A stretch of 6,878 nt of DNA from Pseudomonadota bacterium (GTDB lineage Bacteria > Pseudomonadota > Alphaproteobacteria > Rhizobiales > Hyphomicrobiaceae): the NCBI GenBank assembly GCA_003242645.1, contig QGVC01000196.1, positions 1-6,878 of the forward strand. Direction: 5' to 3'. Shown here in pieces: positions 1 through 6,130 of the stretch (positions within the stretch are counted from its first letter, which is position 1; every line of letters starts with the position of its first letter). A program made the translations under genes and the position numbers. The notes under the pieces are model-generated. The model was not told where the DNA came from, did no database searches, and saw nothing but the letters and a program-made list of their open reading frames with translations.

Positions 1-1558
1 CGAAGTGGCCTTGCGGGCAGCGTTCGTTGCAGCAATGGCAGGCTGGCAGGTTGCCGTCGTGGCTCCCACCACGTTGCTCTCCCGCCAGCACACCGAGACG
101 TTCCGCAAGCGCTTCGCCGGCTTTCCTCTGACCATCGCCCAGGCCTCCCGCCTCGTGCGCGGTAAGGAGCTTCGCGAGGTCTTGGCGGGCCTCGAGTCGG
201 GCGACATCGACATCGTCGTCGGCACCCACGCCCTGCTTTCAGAGTCCGTCAAGTTCGCCAGGCTCGGGCTCATCATCGTCGACGAGGAGCAGCGGTTCGG
301 CGTCCGACACAAGGAGCGGTTGAAGCAGCTTCGCGAGGGCGTGCACGTGCTGACCCTCACGGCGACGCCCATTCCGCGCACCCTTCAGCTTGCGCTTTCT
401 CTGGTCCGCTCTCTGTCCCTGATTGTCACCCCGCCCGCAGGGCGGCGCCCGGTCCGCACGAAGGTCTGCGAAATGGATCCGGCTCTCATCCGGGAAGCAC
501 TGATCGCCGAGAAGGAGCGCGGCGGTCAGAGCTTCTACGTCTGCCCCCGTATTCGCGACCTCGCTGAGATCGCGCGAATGCTGGAACGGGAGGTGCCGGA
601 AGTGAGCTTCGTCCGCGCTCATGGACGGATGTCCGCGTCCGAGCTTGACCGGATCATGGAGCGATTTCTCGCCAGGCACATCGACGTGCTGCTGTCGACG
701 ACGATCATCGAGTCCGGGCTCGACATCCCTTCCGTCAACACCATGATCGTGCACGATGCGCACCGGCTCGGCCTCGCCCAGCTCTACCAGCTTCGCGGCC
801 GCATTGGACGCGCGGGCGTCGAGGCGCACGCCTACTTGACCATTCCACCTGGCGCAGAGCTGACGGATGCAGCACGCCGCCGCCTCGAGGCGCTGGCAAA
901 GCTCGAGCCAGTCGGAGCTGGCTTCAGCATCGCGAGCCATGACCTGGACATCCGCGGCGCCGGCAGCCTCCTGGGCGAGGAGCAGTCCGGCCATCTTCGG
1001 GACCTTGGCTTCGATCTTTTCCAGACGATGCTGAAGCGTGCCGTCGAGGCTCTGCGCAAGGGAGAGCAGCCGGACCTGGAGATTTGGGCCCCGCACATTT
1101 CGCTCGGGCTTACGATAGGGATTCCCGAAAGCTACATCCCCGACCCGGTGGAGCGCGCGGAGGTTTATTGGGAGTGCGCGCGGCTCGAAACGGAGGACCA
1201 GATTGCGCAGTACGCTGCCGGACTCACCCAGCGCTATGGCCCCCTCCCGCGCGACGCACAGCGGTTATTTGCGCTGCTCCGCTTGAAACAACTTTGTCGG
1301 GAGGCCCACGTCATAGAGCTCAATGCTGGCCCGAAAGGCGCGGTGCTGACGTTCCGCCCTGAAATGCCCGTCTCACGTCACCTTCCGCTCCCGAGCAGAG
1401 TGGCTCCTAAAGTCGAATGGCGGAAGAACAGGCGGCTCGTCGTCTCCGCGCAATGGGAGGCTCCGCGACGCCGCATCGAGGGCGTGGCCAGCCTCCTGCT
1501 TCAGCTGAAGCGTGCGGCGTCGCAGGTCGCGGAAACTGTATCGAAGCCCGCGAGTTAG
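1..1558 (+). CDS. mfd: Transcription-repair coupling factor (Mfd), C-terminal part, 5' truncated by window edge
   Basis: Mfd is a superfamily 2 translocase that removes stalled RNA polymerase from damaged DNA and recruits UvrA for nucleotide-excision repair. The reading frame is open from base 2, so the gene begins outside the window; the GTG at 5 lies inside the helicase core and is not the start. Counting from that codon, I see the PTTLL segment (21-25), the DEEQ box (93-96), TATPIPRTL (119-127), STTIIESGLDIP (231-242), the motif VI region QLRGRIGR (262-269), and the Mfd/RecG-type relay after it with SHDLDIRGAG and LGEEQSGH (311-330). Residues from about 360 to 460 resemble the C-terminal TRCF domain. 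About 518 codons are present, against roughly 1,150 for a full Mfd; the Walker A motif and the UvrB-like and RNA-polymerase-binding domains lie upstream. Several usually constant positions differ, so a second Mfd-like paralogue is possible. The assignment to the Mfd family is firm. Confidence 0.95.
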   Translation, partial: EVALRAAFVAAMAGWQVAVVAPTTLLSRQHTETFRKRFAGFPLTIAQASRLVRGKELREVLAGLESGDIDIVVGTHALLSESVKFARLGLIIVDEEQRFGVRHKERLKQLREGVHVLTLTATPIPRTLQLALSLVRSLSLIVTPPAGRRPVRTKVCEMDPALIREALIAEKERGGQSFYVCPRIRDLAEIARMLEREVPEVSFVRAHGRMSASELDRIMERFLARHIDVLLSTTIIESGLDIPSVNTMIVHDAHRLGLAQLYQLRGRIGRAGVEAHAYLTIPPGAELTDAARRRLEALAKLEPVGAGFSIASHDLDIRGAGSLLGEEQSGHLRDLGFDLFQTMLKRAVEALRKGEQPDLEIWAPHISLGLTIGIPESYIPDPVERAEVYWECARLETEDQIAQYAAGLTQRYGPLPRDAQRLFALLRLKQLCREAHVIELNAGPKGAVLTFRPEMPVSRHLPLPSRVAPKVEWRKNRRLVVSAQWEAPRRRIEGVASLLLQLKRAASQVAETVSKPAS

Positions 1559-1569
1559 GGTGACCTGAC

Positions 1570-3831
1570 TCAGGACACAAGCTCGGTGCACTGCGTATTG
1601 AGGCTCGCCAGCCTGCGGCTCAACGTCTCGGCCACCGACAATCGCTCACGCAGCATTTCAAGGCGCTCGGCGCTGCTCATCTCATCATGTGACCGCGCCT
1701 CGCGAGCATCGAGAAGCTGCTTGGCCTGGGCGATGTACGTCTCACTCTGGGCGCGCAGAGCATCGATCACCACCACCGCAATCGCCGTCGCGCGATCGGC
1801 CATGTCGCGGGTTGCGCGCTGCAGCTCGTTGCTCGCCAGCCGGATGACCTCGTCGATGGCCGGCATGAACTCCTCGATCAGCATGCGCTCTAGCTCAGCC
1901 GCATGCTCCTCCTGCGTCCGCGTGCGGGACCAGCCCATGAGCGACCCTGGCCCCGCAAGGTCCATCGCGATCGAGTCCTCGATGGGCACGCGCACAGCGC
2001 TGGGCGGAAGGACCGGCATCGGCGCTTCGGGGAGTTCAAGTTCGGGCGACCGGCGGAGCATGGTTTCGCGCAAAGCCGGAAATACGTTGTATGGCGTCGC
2101 TGCCAGCCTCTCCTCGACAGCGCGACGGGCCGCAAGAAGCTCCTCCTCCACGCGCTGACGGAGAGGTTTCGTGTGGCAGCGCCAATGCCGGCGCGCCTCC
2201 CCTCCCGCGAACGCCTGCATGAGCCGCTGGCCTTCGGCCTTTGCGTACTCCTCCAGGATTTCAGCCAACCGGTCGTAGATCCGCGTCCGATACTCGGCGG
2301 TGACCTCGTTCAATAGATTCTGGAAACCGGCCAGGTTCCGCTCCAGCTCGCCAGCCACGGACTGAATTCGGGCCAGCTCGGCCTGAACGTCCTTGAGCTC
2401 ACGATCATTCTTGTTGTGAGCACCGTTCTCCGAGATGATGGCGAGCTTTACCATCTCCTCGCGGACAGCGGCTTCGTTGACCTGCGAAAGCTCTGCAAAA
2501 TAAGCGGCGATCTGCCGGATCAAATGAGCGCTGTGGCTACGCAGCAAGAGCTTCGTGAGCTCCCGCCGAAGCTCCGGGAACCCTGAGCAGATGGAGAAGA
2601 TGCGCGACTGCTGTCCGTTCGGCAGCTCCTCCGTGGTCCCCGATTGCCCATCGCTCTTGACCTCGACCGGACGAAGCGCCCCCTTCGTCTTGGCGTAGGC
2701 TATCAGCGCGGGGGAAATGTCGCCGCTCGTTTCCTCGCTGCGGGTAAGGGCCTGCGCAGCCCATTTCGAGCTTCCGGCGACGACAGGTATGTCGACCGCC
2801 GGAAACTCGCGTGCGAGCGTCTCGCGAACGCGCGACACGATATTCCGGACCTCGGCCGCGGGATCGCGCAGCTCGTCGACGTTGTCGATGAAGACGAGGA
2901 TGCGATCGCGATGCAGGCCGCGAAGAATTCTGAGCGTCGCAAGCTCGACCGTCGAGAGCGGCTGGCGTGCGCTTAAGACAACCACATAAATCTCGGCCGG
3001 CTCGAGGGAATGCCGCGTGATTTCATCCCGCACCATGAACGGGTCGTTGATGCCCGGCGTCGCGATGATGGTCACGGGGAACTTGAACGGCCCGCTCGGG
3101 AGCCAGATGTCTGCCGCCTTGGTGATGTCAGCGTACTGCCCAGGCCCTTCCGAGTTCTCGGCAGCGCTGCTACCGGGTGCCAGATAGCGCGCCAGCGTTT
3201 CCTTTGAGATGGTCTCGTAATTGTGCTTCGCACCCAAAAGATCCGAGAAGTTGCTGCCCAGGCGCATCTCCGCGCGCTGGCGAAGGGCATCGATGTGGCG
3301 CTGCAAGAGCTGCGGCTCGAAGCCGGGAACGAGCTGGCTCGTCAGCTCTCGGATCCGGTTATCGCCCGTGGCGAGCTTGCTCCAATCGTCTTTGTCGAAA
3401 AGCTGGAATTCGGCAGCGGTGTTCTCGGGAGCAGCCGCTGAGCCAAAATGCAGCCGCACCACCGCCGTCGTCCAAGGGCTGACCTCTGCAGGTAGAAGGT
3501 CCGTCTGCTCGGTGAGAGCACCGATGAACGTGATCTGCCGCGACTTCACCTGCCCGATCACGGCAATGCGGCAGACTTGATGCGCGAGCACCCGCATCGC
3601 ATCGCGGACGAAGGTCGCACCGGGATCGGCCAGCACGGCAGCCAGCTCCTCTCCCTGCCGCATGAGATTCGCCCGGATGTCCTCAAGCGAAGCTCCGATA
3701 GGCTCGGGATCAGGCTCGGCTACGGGAAAGGGAACCGGCTCGACGTTCGGTTCACCGACGACGGCGTCCGGCTGGGGTGTCTTCGTCTCCCCGGGAGAAT
3801 TCGGCTGAGGCAGCACCCGGATGTTCGACAT
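1570..3831 (-). CDS. Dynamin-like GTPase family protein with degenerate nucleotide-binding motifs (likely pseudo-GTPase)
   Basis: Bacterial dynamin-like proteins are large GTPases that act on membranes. I chose the ATG at 3831 (753 residues) because GGAGGAG sits just upstream; an in-frame ATG at 3915 adds 28 residues without such a site. Residues 8-44 are rich in proline and acidic residues and probably disordered. The G domain starts near residue 85, with G1 at 93-101 (GQVKSRQIT), G2 threonines at 121-122 in PWTTAV, G3 at 257-260 (ATPG, followed by INDPF), G4 at 316-319 (DNVD) and a G5-like GSSK at 353-356. The roughly 130-residue stretch between G2 and G3, including RLGSNFSDLLGAKHNY, resembles this bacterial dynamin family. 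The C-terminal half is mostly charged helix, with probable coiled coil around 475-560 and 640-750. No transmembrane helix or signal peptide is evident. G1 lacks the Walker lysine and G3 lacks its aspartate, so GTP hydrolysis is doubtful. No partner dynamin gene is adjacent. Family membership is clear; the cellular role is unknown. Confidence 0.85.
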   Translation of the reverse strand: MSNIRVLPQPNSPGETKTPQPDAVVGEPNVEPVPFPVAEPDPEPIGASLEDIRANLMRQGEELAAVLADPGATFVRDAMRVLAHQVCRIAVIGQVKSRQITFIGALTEQTDLLPAEVSPWTTAVVRLHFGSAAAPENTAAEFQLFDKDDWSKLATGDNRIRELTSQLVPGFEPQLLQRHIDALRQRAEMRLGSNFSDLLGAKHNYETISKETLARYLAPGSSAAENSEGPGQYADITKAADIWLPSGPFKFPVTIIATPGINDPFMVRDEITRHSLEPAEIYVVVLSARQPLSTVELATLRILRGLHRDRILVFIDNVDELRDPAAEVRNIVSRVRETLAREFPAVDIPVVAGSSKWAAQALTRSEETSGDISPALIAYAKTKGALRPVEVKSDGQSGTTEELPNGQQSRIFSICSGFPELRRELTKLLLRSHSAHLIRQIAAYFAELSQVNEAAVREEMVKLAIISENGAHNKNDRELKDVQAELARIQSVAGELERNLAGFQNLLNEVTAEYRTRIYDRLAEILEEYAKAEGQRLMQAFAGGEARRHWRCHTKPLRQRVEEELLAARRAVEERLAATPYNVFPALRETMLRRSPELELPEAPMPVLPPSAVRVPIEDSIAMDLAGPGSLMGWSRTRTQEEHAAELERMLIEEFMPAIDEVIRLASNELQRATRDMADRATAIAVVVIDALRAQSETYIAQAKQLLDAREARSHDEMSSAERLEMLRERLSVAETLSRRLASLNTQCTELVS

Positions 3832-3834
3832 GTT

Positions 3835-3841
3835 CTCCTCC
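3835..3841 (-). promoter_or_regulatory. Strong ribosome binding site of the dynamin-like gene
   Basis: On the minus strand GGAGGAG is followed by AAC and then the ATG at 3831-3829. This near-perfect anti-Shine-Dalgarno match decides the start in favour of the shorter 753-residue protein over the in-frame ATG at 3915. Confidence 0.8.
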
Positions 3842-4075
3842 GCCTCTCTCAGCTGGTTGGCCCGGCGCCCCTCAACGCGCGGCCGGCATCGCGGCGCAAA
3901 TGGCTTTGCAGCCATCGCCTTGCCGCGTCTTGTGCTGCACTTTCAGGATGTCGTGAGTGAAAATGTCTGGCGGTGCCACCCAAATCCAGGCAAGCCGGAT
4001 CGGCAAGTCTCGAAAACACCGACCACGGATGCTCCGGACCATACACACGCCACCCCCCGGACGACTCTGTTATTA

Positions 4076-4115
4076 AGCCGGCCAACTATTCTTGCCGGCT
4101 GTCCCCCTTTGGGAC
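4076..4115. repeat. Two back-to-back inverted repeats (stem-loops)
   Basis: The first is a perfect 7-bp inverted repeat, AGCCGGC at 4076-4082 and GCCGGCT at 4094-4100, with an 11-nt AT-rich loop. The second begins at the next base: GTCCC at 4101-4105 and GGGAC at 4111-4115, with a 5-nt loop CCTTT. Neither follows a gene end and neither is followed by a clear T-run on either strand, so a terminator role is not supported. They could be leader-RNA structure or protein-binding sites. The repeats are directly visible; the function is a guess. Confidence 0.5.
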
Positions 4116-4137
4116 CGGTTACTCTTGGAACTGTAAA
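4109..4137 (+). promoter_or_regulatory. Weak sigma-70-like promoter candidate, rightward
   Basis: TTGGGA at 4109-4114 and TGTAAA at 4132-4137 each match the consensus hexamers at four of six positions, with a 17-nt spacer. It would give hutH a leader of more than 300 nt and overlaps the second stem-loop. Matches of this quality occur by chance, so this is only a candidate. Confidence 0.15.
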
Positions 4138-4463
4138 TGAACCGTAAATTGTGGCGTGGGCGTGGAGAATAGCAACAAGTGCAGACGTCCTATTATCGAA
4201 TTGTCAGATGAGGGACGTACTTGCCGGGACACGCGATGCGACCTGAGGTGAAATCTTTCGCCCTCTATCGCGGAACGCGCGAGCACTCGGCGTATTCCAT
4301 TCTTGAACCCATCGCCGACCATTTGAGTTGCATGCACGATGCGTGAGCCGGCTGCATGAGATCGGCACGCTCGAGCTGGTAACTGGTGCCTTTACCGTTC
4401 GGAATATCGAAGACCCGGCAATAGCTCGTTTGCATCGGCTTCGTGCCGCCGTCGCGTGGGTAT

Positions 4464-4470
4464 GGAGAGG
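4464..4470 (+). promoter_or_regulatory. Ribosome binding site of hutH
   Basis: GGAGAGG ends two bases before the ATG at 4473, which puts its GGAG core 5 nt away. It sets the start at 4473 rather than the in-frame GTG at 4443, and the resulting N-terminus aligns with known HutH proteins without extra residues. Confidence 0.75.
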
Positions 4471-4472
4471 TT

Positions 4473-6005
4473 ATGATCACTGTAACGATCGGGACGGGAG
4501 AGATCGAGCTTGACGGCTGGCGCAAGATCTACCGCGGTGCCGCCGTGCGACTGCATCCCGACGCTCTGCCGAAAATCGCGGCGAGCGCTGAGGTCGTTTC
4601 GGTCATCATTGCGCGCGGCGAACCGGTCTACGGCGTCAATACAGGCTTCGGAAAGCTCGCCACGGTCCGCATCGAAGCAGCCGATCTCGAAGCGCTGCAA
4701 CGCAATCTCGTTCTGTCGCACTCGGCCGGCGTTGGGCCGCCTGTTCCACGGACCATCGCACGCCTGATGATGGCGCTGAAGCTCGCCAGCCTGGCTCAAG
4801 GCGCCTCGGGCGTGCGAAGCTCGACGGCGGCATTGCTGGAGGCGATGCTCGAGCGCGGGCTGACGCCCGTCATTCCCTCGCAGGGCTCCGTTGGTGCCTC
4901 CGGCGATCTCGCTCCCCTCGCTCATATGGCCGGCGCGATGATCGGGCTCGGCGAGATCGAGACTGCCTCCGCGCGAATGCCTGCGCTGGAAGCCTTGCGC
5001 CAGCACGGCCTGGAGCCGCTCACGCTCGGACCAAAGGAAGGACTAGCCCTTCTCAATGGCACCCAGTTTTCGACGGCCTATGCGCTGGCTAGTCTATTCG
5101 AAGTGGAAATACTGTTTCGCACTGTCCTGGTCACTGGCGCGCTTTCAACCGATGCGGCCCGCGGCTCCGATGCCCCGTTCGATCCGAGGATTCATGAGTT
5201 GCGCCGACATCGCGGACAAAACGAGACTGCCGCTGCTCTGCGAGCGTTGATGGCGGGGAGCGAAATCCGGGCCTCTCATCTCAAGGGTGACGAGCGCGTC
5301 CAGGATCCCTACTGCCTGCGCTGCCAACCCCAAGTGATGGGCGCCGTCCTCGACCTTCTGCGCTACGCGGCCGGTGTCCTCGTGACGGAAGCCAATGGCG
5401 TTACGGACAATCCCCTCATCTTTCCTGAAACCGGGGAGGCGTTATCGGGCGGCAATTTCCATGGCGAGCCCATCGCATTCGCCGCAGACATGATCGCAAT
5501 CGCCATTTGCGAAATCGGCTCCTTGGCGGAGCGGCGCATTGCCATGCTGATCGATCCTGCCGTCTCCGGGCTGCCTTCCTTCCTCACTGCACACCCCGGG
5601 CTCAACTCCGGCTTCATGATTCCGCAGGTTACGGCTGCCGCACTCGTCGCGGAAAACCGGCAGCGGGCACATCCGGCAAGCATCGACACCATTCCAACCT
5701 CGGCCAATCAGGAGGATCACGTGTCGATGTCGGCTCACGGTGCGCGTCGACTGATCCCGATGGCCGATAACCTCGCCAACATCGTCGCGATCGAGCTGCT
5801 TGCTGCCGCTCAGGGCTGCGACTTCCATCGGCCGCTTGCGTCGAGTCCGCCATTGGAGCGGGTGCGTGAACGCCTGCGCGCCGAAGTGCCTTTCCTGGAC
5901 GAGGATCGCTCCTTTGCCGCTGACATCGCTAAAGCTGAAGCGCTCGTTCGGAGCGGCGCGGTGATCGACGCGGCCGGACCAGAGCTGTTGCCGCTAATCG
6001 GCTGA
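4473..6005 (+). CDS. hutH: Histidine ammonia-lyase
   Basis: This enzyme removes ammonia from L-histidine to give trans-urocanate, the first step of histidine catabolism, in the cytoplasm as a homotetramer. The 510-residue product has the usual family length. The self-cyclising Ala-Ser-Gly triad that forms the MIO electrophile is at 142-144 within [14 protein letters not shown]. From memory of the Pseudomonas putida enzyme, the active-site residues fall at the same numbers here: Tyr53, His83, Asn195, Gln277, Tyr280, Arg283, Phe329 and Glu414. The Ser-His pair at 82-83 and the VQDPY segment (276-280) point to histidine rather than tyrosine or phenylalanine as substrate. The start at 4473 has a good ribosome binding site. 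No hutU, hutI, hutF, hutG or hutC lies beside it; the next gene, 125 bp downstream on the same strand, is pobA. Nothing suggests inactivation. Confidence 0.96.
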   Translation: MITVTIGTGEIELDGWRKIYRGAAVRLHPDALPKIAASAEVVSVIIARGEPVYGVNTGFGKLATVRIEAADLEALQRNLVLSHSAGVGPPVPRTIARLMMALKLASLAQGASGVRSSTAALLEAMLERGLTPVIPSQGSVGASGDLAPLAHMAGAMIGLGEIETASARMPALEALRQHGLEPLTLGPKEGLALLNGTQFSTAYALASLFEVEILFRTVLVTGALSTDAARGSDAPFDPRIHELRRHRGQNETAAALRALMAGSEIRASHLKGDERVQDPYCLRCQPQVMGAVLDLLRYAAGVLVTEANGVTDNPLIFPETGEALSGGNFHGEPIAFAADMIAIAICEIGSLAERRIAMLIDPAVSGLPSFLTAHPGLNSGFMIPQVTAAALVAENRQRAHPASIDTIPTSANQEDHVSMSAHGARRLIPMADNLANIVAIELLAAAQGCDFHRPLASSPPLERVRERLRAEVPFLDEDRSFAADIAKAEALVRSGAVIDAAGPELLPLIG

Positions 6006-6015
6006 AGCGTTGGCC

Positions 6016-6030
6016 GGGGAAAAGGTCCCC
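6016..6030 (+). terminator. Small hairpin after hutH, doubtful terminator
   Basis: GGGGA at 6016-6020 pairs with TCCCC at 6026-6030 around a 5-nt loop, 11 nt past the hutH stop. The stem is only 5 bp and is followed by TCCTCC rather than a T-run, so it may attenuate or do nothing. Transcription could continue into pobA. Confidence 0.2.
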
Positions 6031-6033
6031 TCC

Positions 6034-6059
6034 TCCGCCGGATTTGTCCGCCGGATTTG
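6034..6059. repeat. Perfect 13-bp tandem direct repeat upstream of pobA
   Basis: TCCGCCGGATTTG occurs at 6034-6046 and again, without a gap or mismatch, at 6047-6059. The end of the second copy runs into TTGACC (6057-6062), a five-of-six match to a -35 hexamer, although no well-spaced -10 follows. The pair ends 71 bp before the pobA ATG, a plausible place for an activator. Head-to-tail repeats suit AraC-type regulators, which control pobA in some Proteobacteria; this link is inference. A simple slippage duplication is the alternative. Confidence 0.6.
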
Positions 6060-6120
6060 ACCACGAAGCCCTTCCCTATCGCCCGGAATGTTGCCACCCT
6101 GATGCTCTGCCTTCATCGTT

Positions 6121-6126
6121 AGGAGG
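6121..6126 (+). promoter_or_regulatory. Consensus ribosome binding site of pobA
   Basis: AGGAGG is a full Shine-Dalgarno match with a 4-nt gap to the ATG at 6131. It fixes the start and suggests efficient translation. Confidence 0.8.
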
Positions 6127-6130
6127 CACC

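Larger units (their letters stand above)
3842..4463. other. Divergent intergenic region with no convincing gene
   Basis: About 620 bp separate the ribosome binding sites of the leftward dynamin-like gene and the rightward hutH. The open frames here translate to low-complexity or Arg/Pro/Ser-rich strings with no family resemblance. The most protein-like is a 56-codon minus-strand frame from ATG 4435 to the TAG at 4265-4267, with no good ribosome binding site. I found no tRNA T-loop, riboswitch that I recognise, or insertion-sequence end. The part between about 4070 and 4260 is visibly more AT-rich than the genes. It holds two abutting stem-loops (4076-4115) and weak promoter-like hexamers. Short palindromes lie at 4329-4336 (TGCATGCA) and 4346-4353 (AGCCGGCT). 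The region must carry promoters for both flanking genes, but I cannot place them with confidence. Confidence 0.6.

Noticed and set aside
239..1096. 285-codon minus-strand open frame opposite mfd
   Set aside because: It lies wholly antisense to a clear helicase core, has no family resemblance, and long antisense frames are expected in GC-rich genes.
1586..2158. 190-codon plus-strand open frame within the dynamin-like gene
   Set aside because: Ser/Arg-rich translation typical of a shadow frame, opposite the helical C-terminus of the dynamin-like protein.
3529..3555. Lys96 of the dynamin-like protein as a substitute Walker lysine
   Set aside because: Intact relatives also have a lysine at this position in addition to the Walker lysine, so it is not a compensating change.
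3967..3984. Sigma-54 promoter on the minus strand (TGGCAC half-site)
   Set aside because: The -24-like TGGCAC is present but the required TTGCA-like -12 element at the proper spacing is GACAT.
4430..4466. Promoter from TTGCAT (4430) and TATGGA (4461) before hutH
   Set aside because: The spacer is 25 nt, far too long for sigma-70, and the second hexamer overlaps the ribosome binding site.
4392..5006. 204-codon minus-strand open frame over the 5' end of hutH
   Set aside because: Its product is Arg/Gly/His-rich without recognisable domains, and the opposite strand encodes conserved HutH sequence throughout.
4473..6005. Tyrosine ammonia-lyase feeding p-coumarate towards 4-hydroxybenzoate and PobA
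   Set aside because: The selectivity position reads Ser-His (82-83) as in histidine lyases, not His-Leu as in tyrosine lyases, and VQDPY plus Glu414 also fit HutH.
6057..6082. Complete sigma-70 promoter TTGACC with TATCGC before pobA
   Set aside because: The spacer is only 14 nt and the -10 match is poor; only the -35-like hexamer is noted.
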